Positions 48,617 through 57,841 of a DNA stretch of 64,000 nt are shown here, one piece after another. The notes below the pieces were generated by a model. The model was given only the letters and a program-made list of their open reading frames with translations, was not told where the DNA came from and searched no databases. The DNA is taken from NCBI GenBank assembly GCA_002898535.1, contig BEHN01000011.1, positions 1-64,000 of the forward strand, written 5' to 3'. Every line of letters begins with the position of its first letter. Within the stretch, counting starts at the first letter, position 1. This stretch comes from a bacterium HR11 (GTDB taxonomy: Bacteria > Acidobacteriota > HRBIN11). The position numbers and the translations under genes are program-made.

Positions 48617-51600
48617 CTATTCCTCCACCCCCCATCGCCCGACCTCCCCGAGGCGCTCCAGGACGGGGTGCGGGCCCCGCCGTAAAGCGGCGTCTCGGAC
48701 CGTCCGACAGAGGTCGGTCCGGTCGATCTGGCAGGCCCGCAAGACGGCCCACTCGGCCGGGGGCGGCGACGGACTTTGGACCCACCCGAGGAGTTCCCGG
48801 GCGGCTTCTTCGGTCCGGCCCGTCGCCATGAGCCATTCGATATACGTCCGGCGAAGCTCCGGTTCCGCCGCCCAGGCCTGCAGGTGAGGCCCCCAAAACG
48901 TGGCCTGCTCGGGGGACAGGACCGAGACGGTCAGGACGACGGGCGCGTACTCCTGCATGAGCCGGACGGCCTGAGGTCGGAGTCCCTGCTGGAGCCAGGT
49001 CCGGACCTGCTCGGTGAGGGCCTCACCTGCAAGTGGGGCCTGGAGCCAGAACGTCGGGGGAAACCACCGGGCCGCCTCGGGGGAACTCCTCAGGGCCGGC
49101 CCGTGAAGGTGATACACGGCCATCTGGAAGATGCGCAAGATGCCGGGATACCCGATACGGCCGTCGGCCAGGACGGGCAGGGTCGCTAAGGGTCGGACTT
49201 CCTGCGGATGGCGTCGGACGTACTCATTCCAGAACAGGGTCGGGGCGGCCGTCGGGCGCTCGTCGAAACGTTCGGGCAGGACGACGCCGAGGCGCTGAAA
49301 GAGGTCCCGCGGGGCCCGGTACTCAAGGAGGTGATTGTCGTCCGTATTCTCCAGGTCGTCCAGGGCGGCGATATAGTCGACCGTAGCCGGGGAGAACCGC
49401 TGGAAGTAGAGCAGGGTCGCGAGGTCCTCGATCTGCAGGGTCTTCAGGTGGTCCCGAATTCGTTCAAAGCGGGCCTGCAGGACGTCCCACCGGGGCCGCA
49501 GGGGCGACCGGCTTCCGATGAGGAGGACGTCCTTGGAGTTTCCCTGGAAGCCGTAGACCCAGGGGAAGACCTGCCGGAAGCTCCGGACGACGGCGACGAA
49601 GGCCGGGTCCCCCATCTCGTAGGCCTGAAGCCACTGGAGATAGAGCCCGTCCGGCCGCAGGGCCCGGGTCGCCCGCCGGTAGAAGTCGACCGAGAACAGG
49701 GCCCCCGTCCCGGCCATCCAGGGGTTGGAAGGCTCCGAGATGATGACGTCATACGAGTGACGGGTATACGACAGGTAGCTCCGGGCGTCGTCGACGATGA
49801 GGCGGAACCGGGGGTCGGCGAAGGGGTTGCCGTTCCACGGCAGGAAGAATCGGGTCGCCTGGGGCATCGCCCCGACGATATCGACGACGTCGACCCGGCG
49901 GACCGGGTGCTTCAGGGCCGAGCCGGCCGTCGTGCCGCTGGCGAGGCCGATGATCAGGACGTCCCGGGGGTCGGGGTGCAGGAGCAACGGGATGTGGGCC
50001 GACAGGACCTGCGTCGGCATGTCGCCGAACGAAGAGGCGTCCGGCTTGCCGTTCACGAACAGGGTATAGCTCCCGGATTCGTTCGGATTCGTGGCCTTCA
50101 CGTCCTTGCCCGACGTCTGGGGGGGAGGTCGAAACCGCACGACCATCAGGTGGGCCGCCGGGTCGTCCCGAAAGAGGACGACCGCCTGGGATTGGAAGCC
50201 CTGCCGGGTCTCGGCCAGAGACAGGGCGGCGCCCCGCCGGAACGGCTGGAGTGTAAACCACCGGGCGTCCCAGGGCCCTGTCAGGAACGGGTAGGCGGCC
50301 ATCAGGCCGACGACCAGGACGGCCGACAGGGCCGAAGCCCATCGCCGGCGCACCGTCGGTGCCGGTCCGGAGAAGAGGGCCACGGCCGCCAGGCCCAGGA
50401 GGCCGTTTCCGACGGCGCTCCACCGGATCAGCCGCTCCATCCCCAGGGCCGGCAAGAGGACCGTGCCGGCGACGAGGGCGCCCAGGACGTTGCCCCACGT
50501 GTTCCAGGCATACACGCGGCCCGTGTCCTGCCCGAGCGAAGCCAGGCGCCGGCTCAGGCCCTTGACCAGTAAAGGCAGGGCCATCCCGATGAACACCGTC
50601 GGCGGAAGCATGATCAGGTAGCAGAGCAGGAGCTTGCCGAACTCGTAGAGGTAAAAGGCCCCGAGCCGGTTCGAGAACAGACTGGCGTACTGCTTAAACA
50701 GCCACGGAATGTACGGATAAAGGGGCAGGGGGAGCAAGACGAGCAGGCCCGCCAGGACCTGGGTCCATCCAAAGAAGGCCAGGGGATTCCCGATGGCCCG
50801 TTCGATGCGGGCCAGGACGGCCGAGCCGACGGCGATGCCCGTGATGAAGGCGGCCAGCATGACGGCAAAGGAGTACGTGCTCGAACCCAGGACGACCCCG
50901 AAGAAGCGGGTCCACGCGATTTCGTAAGCAAAGGCGATAAAGCCCTCGAGAAAGATCAGGATGAGGCCGGCGCGGACATACCAAGGCCGGTGTTCGGTGT
51001 CGAGACTCGGAAGAGCCCCGGGGTCGGGGACTGAAACGGGCGATTCCGTTTCGGATGGACCGACCGTCTCCGTCTCGACGGCCGCCGGGCCTCTACGGGT
51101 CAGCAGGAGGGCCGTCAGGGCGACCCACCCGTTGAGTAAGGCCAGGACCATCAGGCTCGCCCGCATACCCAGGGTCGGCATCAGCAGGAAGGCCATCAGC
51201 AGGGTCCCGGCGACGGCCCCAAAGGCGTTCACGGCATAGAGCTGAGACGCCCGTCGGCCGACCCGCTGAAGGCTCTCCGTCGCATGACGGACGAGGGCCG
51301 GAAAGGTCCCGCCCATCAGGATCGTCGGCGGAAGCAAGAGCAGGCCCGAGACGATGACCTTCGCCCACAGGCCGACGGCCGCCCCGGCCTGTTCGGGCGT
51401 GAACCGGACCCAGTGAGCATACAGGCGGGCGACCCACTCCCGCAGGGGCAGGTAAACGATGGCGTAAAGTCCGACGCCCAGCTCCAGGTAGGCATATAGC
51501 TTCAGCGGGACGGTCCACCGGTCGGCCCATCGGCCCAACAGCCAGCTTCCCAGGGCGAGGCCCCCCATGAAGGAAGCCAGGACGGTCGCATAGGAGTAAG

Positions 51601-51706
51601 CGCTGACCCCGATGAAGTCCAGGAGGTACTTGCTCCAGAGGACCTGATAACCGAGCCCCAGGGCCCCGGACAGGAAGAAAATCCCTAAGATGATGGGATA
51701 CACCAC
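48617..51706 (-). CDS. Multi-pass membrane protein fused to a spermidine-synthase-like domain
   Basis: The start is GTG 51706 (VVYPIILGIFFLSGALGLG), six bases after GGAGG; the open frame continues to 52828 only because it lies antisense to cheR. The 1029-residue product has two six-helix-like membrane halves (about 1-210 and 230-440), each opening with a GLGYQVLWSKYLLDFIG / AFAYEIAWTRFFGVVLG repeat, then a Rossmann domain with DVLIIGLASGTTAGSAL, VDVVDI, VDDARSYL and DVIISEPSNPWMAGTGALFS, as in fused MFS/spermidine-synthase proteins, and a helical C-terminal tail. Substrate unknown; aminopropyl transfer is not proven for such fusions. Confidence 0.85.
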   Translation of the reverse strand: MVYPIILGIFFLSGALGLGYQVLWSKYLLDFIGVSAYSYATVLASFMGGLALGSWLLGRWADRWTVPLKLYAYLELGVGLYAIVYLPLREWVARLYAHWVRFTPEQAGAAVGLWAKVIVSGLLLLPPTILMGGTFPALVRHATESLQRVGRRASQLYAVNAFGAVAGTLLMAFLLMPTLGMRASLMVLALLNGWVALTALLLTRRGPAAVETETVGPSETESPVSVPDPGALPSLDTEHRPWYVRAGLILIFLEGFIAFAYEIAWTRFFGVVLGSSTYSFAVMLAAFITGIAVGSAVLARIERAIGNPLAFFGWTQVLAGLLVLLPLPLYPYIPWLFKQYASLFSNRLGAFYLYEFGKLLLCYLIMLPPTVFIGMALPLLVKGLSRRLASLGQDTGRVYAWNTWGNVLGALVAGTVLLPALGMERLIRWSAVGNGLLGLAAVALFSGPAPTVRRRWASALSAVLVVGLMAAYPFLTGPWDARWFTLQPFRRGAALSLAETRQGFQSQAVVLFRDDPAAHLMVVRFRPPPQTSGKDVKATNPNESGSYTLFVNGKPDASSFGDMPTQVLSAHIPLLLHPDPRDVLIIGLASGTTAGSALKHPVRRVDVVDIVGAMPQATRFFLPWNGNPFADPRFRLIVDDARSYLSYTRHSYDVIISEPSNPWMAGTGALFSVDFYRRATRALRPDGLYLQWLQAYEMGDPAFVAVVRSFRQVFPWVYGFQGNSKDVLLIGSRSPLRPRWDVLQARFERIRDHLKTLQIEDLATLLYFQRFSPATVDYIAALDDLENTDDNHLLEYRAPRDLFQRLGVVLPERFDERPTAAPTLFWNEYVRRHPQEVRPLATLPVLADGRIGYPGILRIFQMAVYHLHGPALRSSPEAARWFPPTFWLQAPLAGEALTEQVRTWLQQGLRPQAVRLMQEYAPVVLTVSVLSPEQATFWGPHLQAWAAEPELRRTYIEWLMATGRTEEAARELLGWVQSPSPPPAEWAVLRACQIDRTDLCRTVRDAALRRGPHPVLERLGEVGRWGVEE

Positions 51707-51714
51707 GTCTCGCC

Positions 51715-51915
51715 TCCGTGGGGGAAGCAGGATACATGATGCAGGATGCGGGACGCAAGATGGGCGTTCGAAGCGGCGGATCCTTGAGGGTCTTGGACCA
51801 TAGACCCTGGACCATGGACCCTGGCCCGTAGACGCCAGAAGGGCCTCGAAAGGTCCGTTCGCCCTGCGGTCAGCTATCTTGCATCCCGCATCTCGCATCC
51901 TGTATCCTGCCTTTC
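51715..51915. repeat. Family I and family D repeats between divergent genes
   Basis: Family I tracts (aggatacatgatgcaggatg, 51725-51760; cttgcatcccgcatctcgca, 51880-51912) flank a family D tract (ccatagaccctggaccatgg, 51795-51830). The gap separates the divergent spermidine-synthase-like gene and cheR, so promoters for both should lie here; none was recognised. Confidence 0.7.
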
Positions 51916-51928
51916 GGGAGGCTCCCCC

Positions 51929-52765
51929 GTGGCGACCGACGGTCCCATGCATGTTCCGGCGGAGGCGGATGCCGAAGCCTGGGCCGACCTCTGGGCCCGC
52001 ATCCGGCAGGTCAGCGGCGTCGCCCTCGACTGGTACCGACCCAACGTGCTCCGGCGGCGTCTGGAGACCTGGATGGCCCGCCAGGGCCTCCGGGGACCGG
52101 CCGAGCTCTTGGCATCCCTCACGGCCCATCCCGAAAGGGTCCCGGACCTCATCGCCTACCTCACGGTGGACTTCTCGGAGTTTTTCCGCCAGCGGGGCGT
52201 GTTCGAGTACCTGCGGGCGCACGTGCTCCAGACGTGGCCCCCGGGTCGGCCCTTCCGGGCCTTGAGCCTGGGGTGCAGTCGCGGGCAGGAGGCATACAGC
52301 CTGGCCATCACGTGTCACCGGACCTGGCGGTCGGCCGTCGACTGGTACGTCGTGGGCCTGGACATCGACGGCCTGGACCTGCGGCAGGCCGTGCAGGCCG
52401 TTTACGGGGTCCGGGAACTGCGGCACGTGACGGACGACGAACGGGCCGAGTTCCTGGAACCGGCTGACCCCTCGGGGGCGCGCTACCGGATTCGGCCCGT
52501 CGCCGCCCGACGGGTCGGCTTCGTCCAAGGCGACGTCTTCCGACTCCCCATCGCTTCCGAAGTCGCCGACCTGGTCCTGCTCCGGCATCTCCTGATCTTC
52601 ATTCAATCTCACCACCATGATAAAATCCTGGCCGAGGTCCACCGGGTCCTGCGGCCCGGGGGCCGGCTGGTTTTGGGAAGTGTGGAACGGATCCCACCGG
52701 CATGGGAGGCGGCCTGGGTCCCGGAAGCCCCGACGTGGCATGTCTTTCGGAAAGTGACGGAGTGA
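51929..52765 (+). CDS. cheR: CheR-like chemotaxis methyltransferase (divergent)
   Basis: The 278-residue protein starts with GTG 51929 after GGGAGGCTCCCCC. N-terminal helices (LWARIRQVSGVALDWYRPNVLRRRLETWM) match the CheR N-domain, followed by VDFSEFFRQ (usually VNxTxFFRD), SLGCSRGQEAYSLAI (usually SAGCSTGEEPYSIA) and LLRHLLIFIQ (usually CRNVLIYF). Several normally invariant residues are changed, including the T-G-E-E-P loop, so substrate range or activity may differ. It should methylate receptor glutamates with SAM. It is first in the chemotaxis locus, 98 bp before the receptor gene. Confidence 0.82.
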   Translation: MATDGPMHVPAEADAEAWADLWARIRQVSGVALDWYRPNVLRRRLETWMARQGLRGPAELLASLTAHPERVPDLIAYLTVDFSEFFRQRGVFEYLRAHVLQTWPPGRPFRALSLGCSRGQEAYSLAITCHRTWRSAVDWYVVGLDIDGLDLRQAVQAVYGVRELRHVTDDERAEFLEPADPSGARYRIRPVAARRVGFVQGDVFRLPIASEVADLVLLRHLLIFIQSHHHDKILAEVHRVLRPGGRLVLGSVERIPPAWEAAWVPEAPTWHVFRKVTE

Positions 52766-52863
52766 CGAAGTGACGAAATGGGGGAAAACGATTTCCGAAG
52801 CTGGACCCGTGAGATCGGCTCCTGTCACTCCGTCCCGCCGTCACGTCCCGAGGGAGGTCAGGA

Positions 52864-54141
52864 ATGGAAAAGAAGTTTACGTTGGCGTTTCTCTTGGTCG
52901 CCGGTATCAGCTACCTGGTATTCGACCTGTTCGTATCCCGCTTTCTCAGGAACACGTTACCGCAGGTCGAAGGCGCCGGTCCCCTGTATGTGACCCTGGC
53001 GTCCCTGTTTCCGGCCTTTGTCATCGTCTTCCTGGCGGCCGGCCTGGGATGGCTGTCGGCCCGTTTCTGGCTCCTGCCCCCGATCCAGGACCTGGCCCGG
53101 GCGACCCTGCAGGTCCGGAGCGGCGACCTGCGGGTGCAAATCGACCCCCGGACCCGTGACGAGGTCGGCCAGGTCGTGGATTCCTTTAATCAGATGGTCG
53201 TGGAGCTCCGTCGGCTGATTCAGGAAATCCACCATACCAGTGACCAGCTCCACGGGATGGCCGTCCACCTCCGGGCGGCCTCCCAGGAAGTCAGCACCAG
53301 CGCTCAGGAGATCGCCAACACGATGCAGGACGTCGCCCGGGGGGCAGAAGTCCAGGCCCAGCGAATTCAGCAGGTCCAAGGCCTCCTTCAGCAGTTAGAG
53401 CACCAGACCCGACAGATCGCCGACCTGTCCCAGATGACGTGCGCCACGGCCGAGGCTTCCGTCCAGGCCGCCCGGGACGGGATCGACCTCATCGGCCAGC
53501 TCCTCCAGCGCGTATCGGCGACCCGGGAGAGCATCCACGCGGCGTCCCGCCACGTCCACGGATTCGGTCAACGGGCGCTGTCCATCACGGACGCCGTCAA
53601 GCGGATTCAGTACATCGCCCAGCAGACAAACCTCTTGGCCCTCAACGCCACCATCGAGGCGGCCCGGGCCGGCGAGCAGGGGCGGGGCTTCGCCGTCGTC
53701 GCCGAAGAAATCCGAAAATTGGCCGACTCGACCCGCCAGCTGGCTGACGAGGTCAGCGTCTTGGCCGATGAGATTCAGCATCAGAGCCAGTCGGTGTATC
53801 AGGTCATGGAAGAGAGCGTACGGCATTCCGACGAGAGCCAGACCGGTCTCCAGTCCAGCCTGAGCCGCTTCGAACAGATCGTCCAGGCCTCCCAGCAGAC
53901 GTACCGACAGGCGACGCAGGTCGTCGATATGACGAACCAGCAGTTGAGGAGCGTTCAGGATATCCTGCATCATATCGGCGAAATTAATCACGTGGCCGAG
54001 AACAATGCGGCGGCCGCCGAGGAGGTGTCGGCGGCGACGGAAGAACAGTCGGCGGCGACCGAAGAGCACCTGCGGTCGGCCGAGGACATGGCCGCCATCG
54101 CCCAGCGCCTGAAGGAGGCCGTCCAGAAGTTTGCCGTGTGA
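52864..54141 (+). CDS. mcp: Methyl-accepting chemotaxis protein
   Basis: The 425-residue receptor has two membrane helices (about 6-27 and 42-67) with only a very short periplasmic loop, so it probably senses an internal or membrane signal. A HAMP region follows (about 68-122), then a cytoplasmic signalling domain whose tip (about 251-276) contains [36 protein letters not shown], the binding site of CheA and CheW. The end ([22 protein letters not shown]) has possible methylation sites for CheR. The ATG follows GGGAGGTCAGGA. Confidence 0.94.
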   Translation: MEKKFTLAFLLVAGISYLVFDLFVSRFLRNTLPQVEGAGPLYVTLASLFPAFVIVFLAAGLGWLSARFWLLPPIQDLARATLQVRSGDLRVQIDPRTRDEVGQVVDSFNQMVVELRRLIQEIHHTSDQLHGMAVHLRAASQEVSTSAQEIANTMQDVARGAEVQAQRIQQVQGLLQQLEHQTRQIADLSQMTCATAEASVQAARDGIDLIGQLLQRVSATRESIHAASRHVHGFGQRALSITDAVKRIQYIAQQTNLLALNATIEAARAGEQGRGFAVVAEEIRKLADSTRQLADEVSVLADEIQHQSQSVYQVMEESVRHSDESQTGLQSSLSRFEQIVQASQQTYRQATQVVDMTNQQLRSVQDILHHIGEINHVAENNAAAAEEVSAATEEQSAATEEHLRSAEDMAAIAQRLKEAVQKFAV

Positions 54142-54382
54142 GATGCGGGAATTCGGCGGTTCGGGGACTCGGGCATGGGGGAGCCAGCCGTCGGCGACAA
54201 GAGAAGGCGAAGAGCCAAGAAAACTTCAGGGGCGACGCGGGGGCGGGGAACGCTATACGCCCCTCTGCCTTCTACGTCGGCCGCCGAGCGGCCCTCCCGA
54301 ACGGCCCCTCTGCCGAACTGCCGAATTCCCGAGCTCCCGAATGGCCGGATTCCCGAATTCCCGAGCTCCCGGACGGCCCGTC
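54142..54382. repeat. Family F repeats around the block shared with 47530-47640
   Basis: Family F (gcgggaattcggcggttcgg) at 54143-54175, a GC-rich block containing tctacgtcggccgccgagcg (inverted relative to 47530-47640), then family F in reverse (gccgaattcccgagctcccg) at 54312-54378. The latter runs right up to the cheW start and leaves no ribosome binding site. Confidence 0.7.
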
Positions 54383-54862
54383 ATGGACGTGTACCTCGTG
54401 TTTGCCGCCGGCATCGGAGAGGGCGGTGCGCCCCAGTACTGGGCCGTCCCGGCCGCCCAGGTGCGGGAGGTCCTCCAGACGCCACCCGTCTACCCGATCC
54501 CTCGGGTCCCGCCCTTCATCGCCGGGAGCCTGTGGCACCGGGGGCGGGTCCTGACGGTCGTCGATATGGCCCAGGTCTTGGGCGGCCGGCGATGGCAACC
54601 GAATGAGAATCTGATATACTATGTCATCGTCCTGGAGGACGTCCGCATGCCGGTCGCCCTCTGGGTCGGGCCGTGGGTCCAGGCCGTCCGGGAAAGCGAG
54701 ATGACCCCCGTCGGGACTGGCCACGTGGCGATCCCTCTGATGGAACGGGCCACCCAGTGGGTGGAGGGCCGGGTCGTCTTCCATCTGGACGTGCCGGCCT
54801 TCCTGAACTGGCTGGACCGGGCCGTCGTCGCCTTCAGTCGGACCCTGGCCGACTACCGGTGA
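54383..54862 (+). CDS. cheW: CheW-like coupling protein
   Basis: I place the start at ATG 54383 (MDVYLVFAAGIGEG). The 159-residue protein matches the CheW beta-barrel order: YWAVPAAQVREVLQTPPVYPIPRVPPFIAGSLWHRGRVLTVVDMAQVLGG, with the conserved 'R-G-x-x-xP-V/T-V-D' strand, then YYVIVLEDVRMPVALWVGPWVQAVR and a C-terminal helix. It would bridge receptor and CheA. It lacks a recognisable ribosome binding site because family F DNA precedes it, so translation may be weak or coupled. Confidence 0.88.
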   Translation: MDVYLVFAAGIGEGGAPQYWAVPAAQVREVLQTPPVYPIPRVPPFIAGSLWHRGRVLTVVDMAQVLGGRRWQPNENLIYYVIVLEDVRMPVALWVGPWVQAVRESEMTPVGTGHVAIPLMERATQWVEGRVVFHLDVPAFLNWLDRAVVAFSRTLADYR

Positions 54863-54902
54863 GCCCGTCGGGGACCTCGGACGCCTTTGGAGCGAGGGGC
54901 TT

Positions 54903-55292
54903 ATGAAAGTACGGGTCATGGTCGTCGATGATGCGATGTTTATGCGGAATATGCTCAAGGAAATCCTGAACAACACGGGCCGCTACGAGGTCGTCGCCGA
55001 GGCCGCCAACGGCCAGGAGGCCCTCGAACTCTACAAACAGGTCCGACCCGACCTGGTCACGATGGACATCGTCATGCCCGTCATGGACGGCATCGAGGCG
55101 ACCCGGGAGATCCTCCGCTTCGACCCCCAGGCCCGGATCGTCATGTGTAGCGCGCTCGGTCAAGAACCCCTCGTCATCGAGTCCATCGCCGCCGGCGCCC
55201 GGGACTTCATCGTCAAGCCCTTCGCCCCCGAGAAGGTCATCCGCGTGTTAGACCAGGTCATGCAGACGGCCCCGGCCGGGCAGACGACGTAG
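54903..55292 (+). CDS. cheY: CheY response regulator
   Basis: A 129-residue stand-alone receiver domain. Acidic pocket Asp9/Asp10, phosphorylation site Asp55 (LVTMDIVMPVMDG), switch Ser83 (MCSALGQ) and Lys105 (FIVKPF) are all present. In B. subtilis-type systems CheY-P is dephosphorylated by CheC, and a CheC-like gene follows. Its target in this organism could be a pilus motor rather than a flagellar switch, since no flagellar gene is in the window. The start follows GGAGCGAGGGGCTT. Confidence 0.95.
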   Translation: MKVRVMVVDDAMFMRNMLKEILNNTGRYEVVAEAANGQEALELYKQVRPDLVTMDIVMPVMDGIEATREILRFDPQARIVMCSALGQEPLVIESIAAGARDFIVKPFAPEKVIRVLDQVMQTAPAGQTT

Positions 55293-55509
55293 GGCCGATC
55301 CCGACCCGACGGGTCGATGAATCGGCGTAGGACCGAGGCCTGCGTCCTACCCTCGAACATGCCCATCGGGTCTGCATCCTGCATCTGGCATCCCGTATCG
55401 CATGGGACCCTGCTCCGACGAGCGGGGCTGGGATGAAGAGGGCCTATCGGCCCATCGGCCGACCGGCCGAACTCCCGGACTGCCGAACTCCCGAATGGCC
55501 GAGATACCC
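55293..55509. repeat. Family I, G and F repeats before cheA
   Basis: ctgcatcctgcatctggcat (55370-55400), gctccgacgagcggggctgg (about 55410-55432) and aactcccggactgccgaact (55470-55505). The last tract abuts the cheA start, which again lacks a ribosome binding site. Confidence 0.65.
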
Positions 55510-57444
55510 ATGAGCCTCGACTTTGAAAAGTACTTCCGCATGTTCCTGGAGGAGACGGGGGAGTACTTGCGGGAGATGTATGAGACGGTCCGACGGCTGG
55601 CCGAAGCGCCGACGGCCGAGGCCTGGTCCGAACTCTTCCGACGGGCCCATTCCATTAAGGGCATGGCGGCTTCCTTAGGTCTCGGGGCCGTCCAGCAGTT
55701 GGCCCATGCGATGGAGGACTTCCTGACGTGGGTCCAGCGCCGGCCGGACGCTCCGGCGCGGCTCGGCCTTCTGGCCGAGGGCCTGGAGTGCCTGGAGGGT
55801 CTCCTGCGGAAGCCGCCGTCAGAGCTTCAGGCGCCGGACGCCGCCGTCCAGGCCGTCGTCGAACGCCTGCGGGCTGGCCCGACGGGAGCTCCAGGCGTCG
55901 GTTCGGGCGACGGGTCCGCCGGCGCGCCGGCGACGCTGTCTGGACCGAGTCCAGCCCTATCTGTTTCGACGGACGCGGCGGCGGTCGACCGGGTCCGATG
56001 GGAAGGTCACGTCACGCTGGTGGAAGGGGCCCTCTTGCCGGCCGCCCGGTGGGCCGTCGTCCTGCGGGCGCTCCAGCGGCTGGGCTCGCTGGTCGAGAGC
56101 CGACCGGCGGCGGACGAAATCGCCCAGGGGAAGGTCGGCCGGCATCTGAGCTTCGTCATAGAGTCCGACGCCGATGCGACAGCCATCGAGGCGGCCTTGC
56201 GGCAGGTTCCGGACGTCGAGACGGTCGAGGTCCGACGCCGGGCGTCGGAGGTTCCCGTCGAGACGACGTCGTCCGACGTCCTGCCGGCGACGATCCGGGT
56301 TCGTCTTTCAGAGGTCGACCGGCTGTTCGACCTGGCGCGGGCGGTCTTCATGCAGGTCCAGCGCCTGCGGGGTTCGCTCTCGGTCGTGTCTCTCGAAGAC
56401 GAGGCCCTCCTGCGGGATACCGAGACCCTGGCCCGTCAGCTTTATTTAGGCCTCTTGGACCTGCGGATGCTCCCCCTGGAGGTCCTCATCGAGCCCCTCC
56501 GTCGGATGGCCGAGGCTCTGGCCCGTCAGATGGGCAAGCGGGTCCGTCTGGTCACCCGGGGCGAGGACCTGACGCTCGACAAGGCCGTCCTTGAGCATTT
56601 GATGGACCCCTTCATCCACATGGTCCGCAACAGCGTCGATCACGGGATCGAGCCGCCGGCCGAACGCCGGGCGAAGGGCAAGCCCGAGGAGGGCTACATC
56701 AGCATCCATGCCCAACAGCGGGGCGAGTGGATGCAGGTCGTCGTCCTGGACGACGGCCGGGGGATGGACGTCGAGCGCATCGCCCAGACGGCCCTGGAGC
56801 GGGGGATCGTCACGCCGGACCAGCTCCGTCGGATGAGTGTCGAGGAGGTCTGCATGCTGGTGACGATCCCGGGCTTCAGCACGGCCGAGGCCGTCACGGA
56901 AGTGTCGGGCCGGGGCGTCGGCATGGACGTCGTGCGCCATCGGGTCGAGGCCCTCGGCGGGACGCTCCGCATCGAGACCCGCCGGGACCGGGGCACGCGG
57001 ATCACCCTGCGGATTCCGGCCCGGCTCTCGATCCTGGACACCCTCATCGTCGGCCACGGTCGATACCGGCTGGCCATCCCGATGGACCGGGTCCGCCGGG
57101 CGACGCCCTATCTGCGGGAGGCCATCCACTACCGCCAGGAGGTGCCCGTCTTGTACCAGGACGGCTTCATCGCACCCGTCCTGTTCATGGACCAGGTCCT
57201 CGGCGAGGGGACGGGCCAGCCGCGGCATCGGTACTACATGCTGACGATTCAGTACGAGAAGGGCCTCTACGTCCTGGCCGTCGCCGACATTCAGGGCGAG
57301 CACCGGAGCGTCGTGCAACGGCTCGAGCCGCCCCTCAGCCGGATTCCCCTCTTTTCGGGGATCACCGTGAGCCCGGCCCTGGAGGTCATCCCCCTCCTGG
57401 ACGTCGAATTCATCGGTCAGCATCTGACGCCCCAGGTGACGTAA
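55510..57444 (+). CDS. cheA: Chemotaxis histidine kinase CheA
   Basis: I choose ATG 55510 (MSLDFEKYFRMFLEETG); the frame back to 55402 reads repeats. The 644-residue kinase has an HPt domain with His47 in RRAHSIKGMAASLG, a Pro/Gly/Ala linker (about 125-160), a P2-like ferredoxin-fold region (about 165-245) and a dimerisation helix pair. The ATPase has N box HMVRNSVDHGIEPP (about 371-384), G1 DDGRGMD (about 413) and G2 GRGVGMDVV (about 467), and a CheW-like domain (about 510-640) ends the protein. It autophosphorylates in response to the receptor and passes the phosphate to CheY. Expected family length and all key residues are present. Confidence 0.95.
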   Translation: MSLDFEKYFRMFLEETGEYLREMYETVRRLAEAPTAEAWSELFRRAHSIKGMAASLGLGAVQQLAHAMEDFLTWVQRRPDAPARLGLLAEGLECLEGLLRKPPSELQAPDAAVQAVVERLRAGPTGAPGVGSGDGSAGAPATLSGPSPALSVSTDAAAVDRVRWEGHVTLVEGALLPAARWAVVLRALQRLGSLVESRPAADEIAQGKVGRHLSFVIESDADATAIEAALRQVPDVETVEVRRRASEVPVETTSSDVLPATIRVRLSEVDRLFDLARAVFMQVQRLRGSLSVVSLEDEALLRDTETLARQLYLGLLDLRMLPLEVLIEPLRRMAEALARQMGKRVRLVTRGEDLTLDKAVLEHLMDPFIHMVRNSVDHGIEPPAERRAKGKPEEGYISIHAQQRGEWMQVVVLDDGRGMDVERIAQTALERGIVTPDQLRRMSVEEVCMLVTIPGFSTAEAVTEVSGRGVGMDVVRHRVEALGGTLRIETRRDRGTRITLRIPARLSILDTLIVGHGRYRLAIPMDRVRRATPYLREAIHYRQEVPVLYQDGFIAPVLFMDQVLGEGTGQPRHRYYMLTIQYEKGLYVLAVADIQGEHRSVVQRLEPPLSRIPLFSGITVSPALEVIPLLDVEFIGQHLTPQVT

Positions 57445-57454
57445 CGGGTCGGGC

Positions 57455-57734
57455 CGGTCGGCAGATGGGCAGGTGGGCAGGTGGGCAGTCGGCAGGTCGG
57501 CAGGTGGGCATTTGGCAGGTGGGCAGGTGGGCAGTCGGCAGGTCGGCAGGTGGGCATTTGGCAGGTGGGCAGGTGGGATCCCATCTGAACACCGCCAGTC
57601 ATGGCGGTGTCATCCCCTTTGAACACCGCCAGGGATGGCGGTGTCATCCTTAACAAGCTTGAACAATCGAGGTCGCCGGGCCATCGCTTTCCCGGATGGG
57701 AACCGCATTTCTCCCAACCGAACAGCTCTGATAA
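57455..57734 (-). mobile_element. Composite hairpin-array element E5, reverse orientation
   Basis: Read on the minus strand: left end ttatcagagctgttcgg (57718-57734), left module to caagcttgttaagg (about 57652), two acaccgcc/ggcggtgt hairpins (loops atccct and atgact), then directly a long CCTGCCAAATGCCC-type microsatellite reaching to about 57456. The divergent distal hairpins and the right module are absent. It begins within about ten bases of the cheA stop. From 57735 to 57841 there is a family A tract (57752-57800) and nothing else recognised. Confidence 0.65.
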
Positions 57735-57841
57735 GGAAGGAGGCCCAGCCGTCGTGGCTCATGACCTATGACCTATGAGCTATGAGCCATGACCCATGAG
57801 CTAATTCGCCGACCTGTCTGACGGATTGTCGGACGACCGTC

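Noticed and set aside
49208-50572. Plus-strand 454-codon frame antisense to the spermidine-synthase-like gene
   Set aside because: Same reason; no domain or ribosome binding site.
51707-52828. N-terminal extension of the spermidine-synthase-like ORF (about 370 residues)
   Set aside because: It is antisense to cheR and to the intergenic repeats; GTG 51706 with GGAGG is a much better start.
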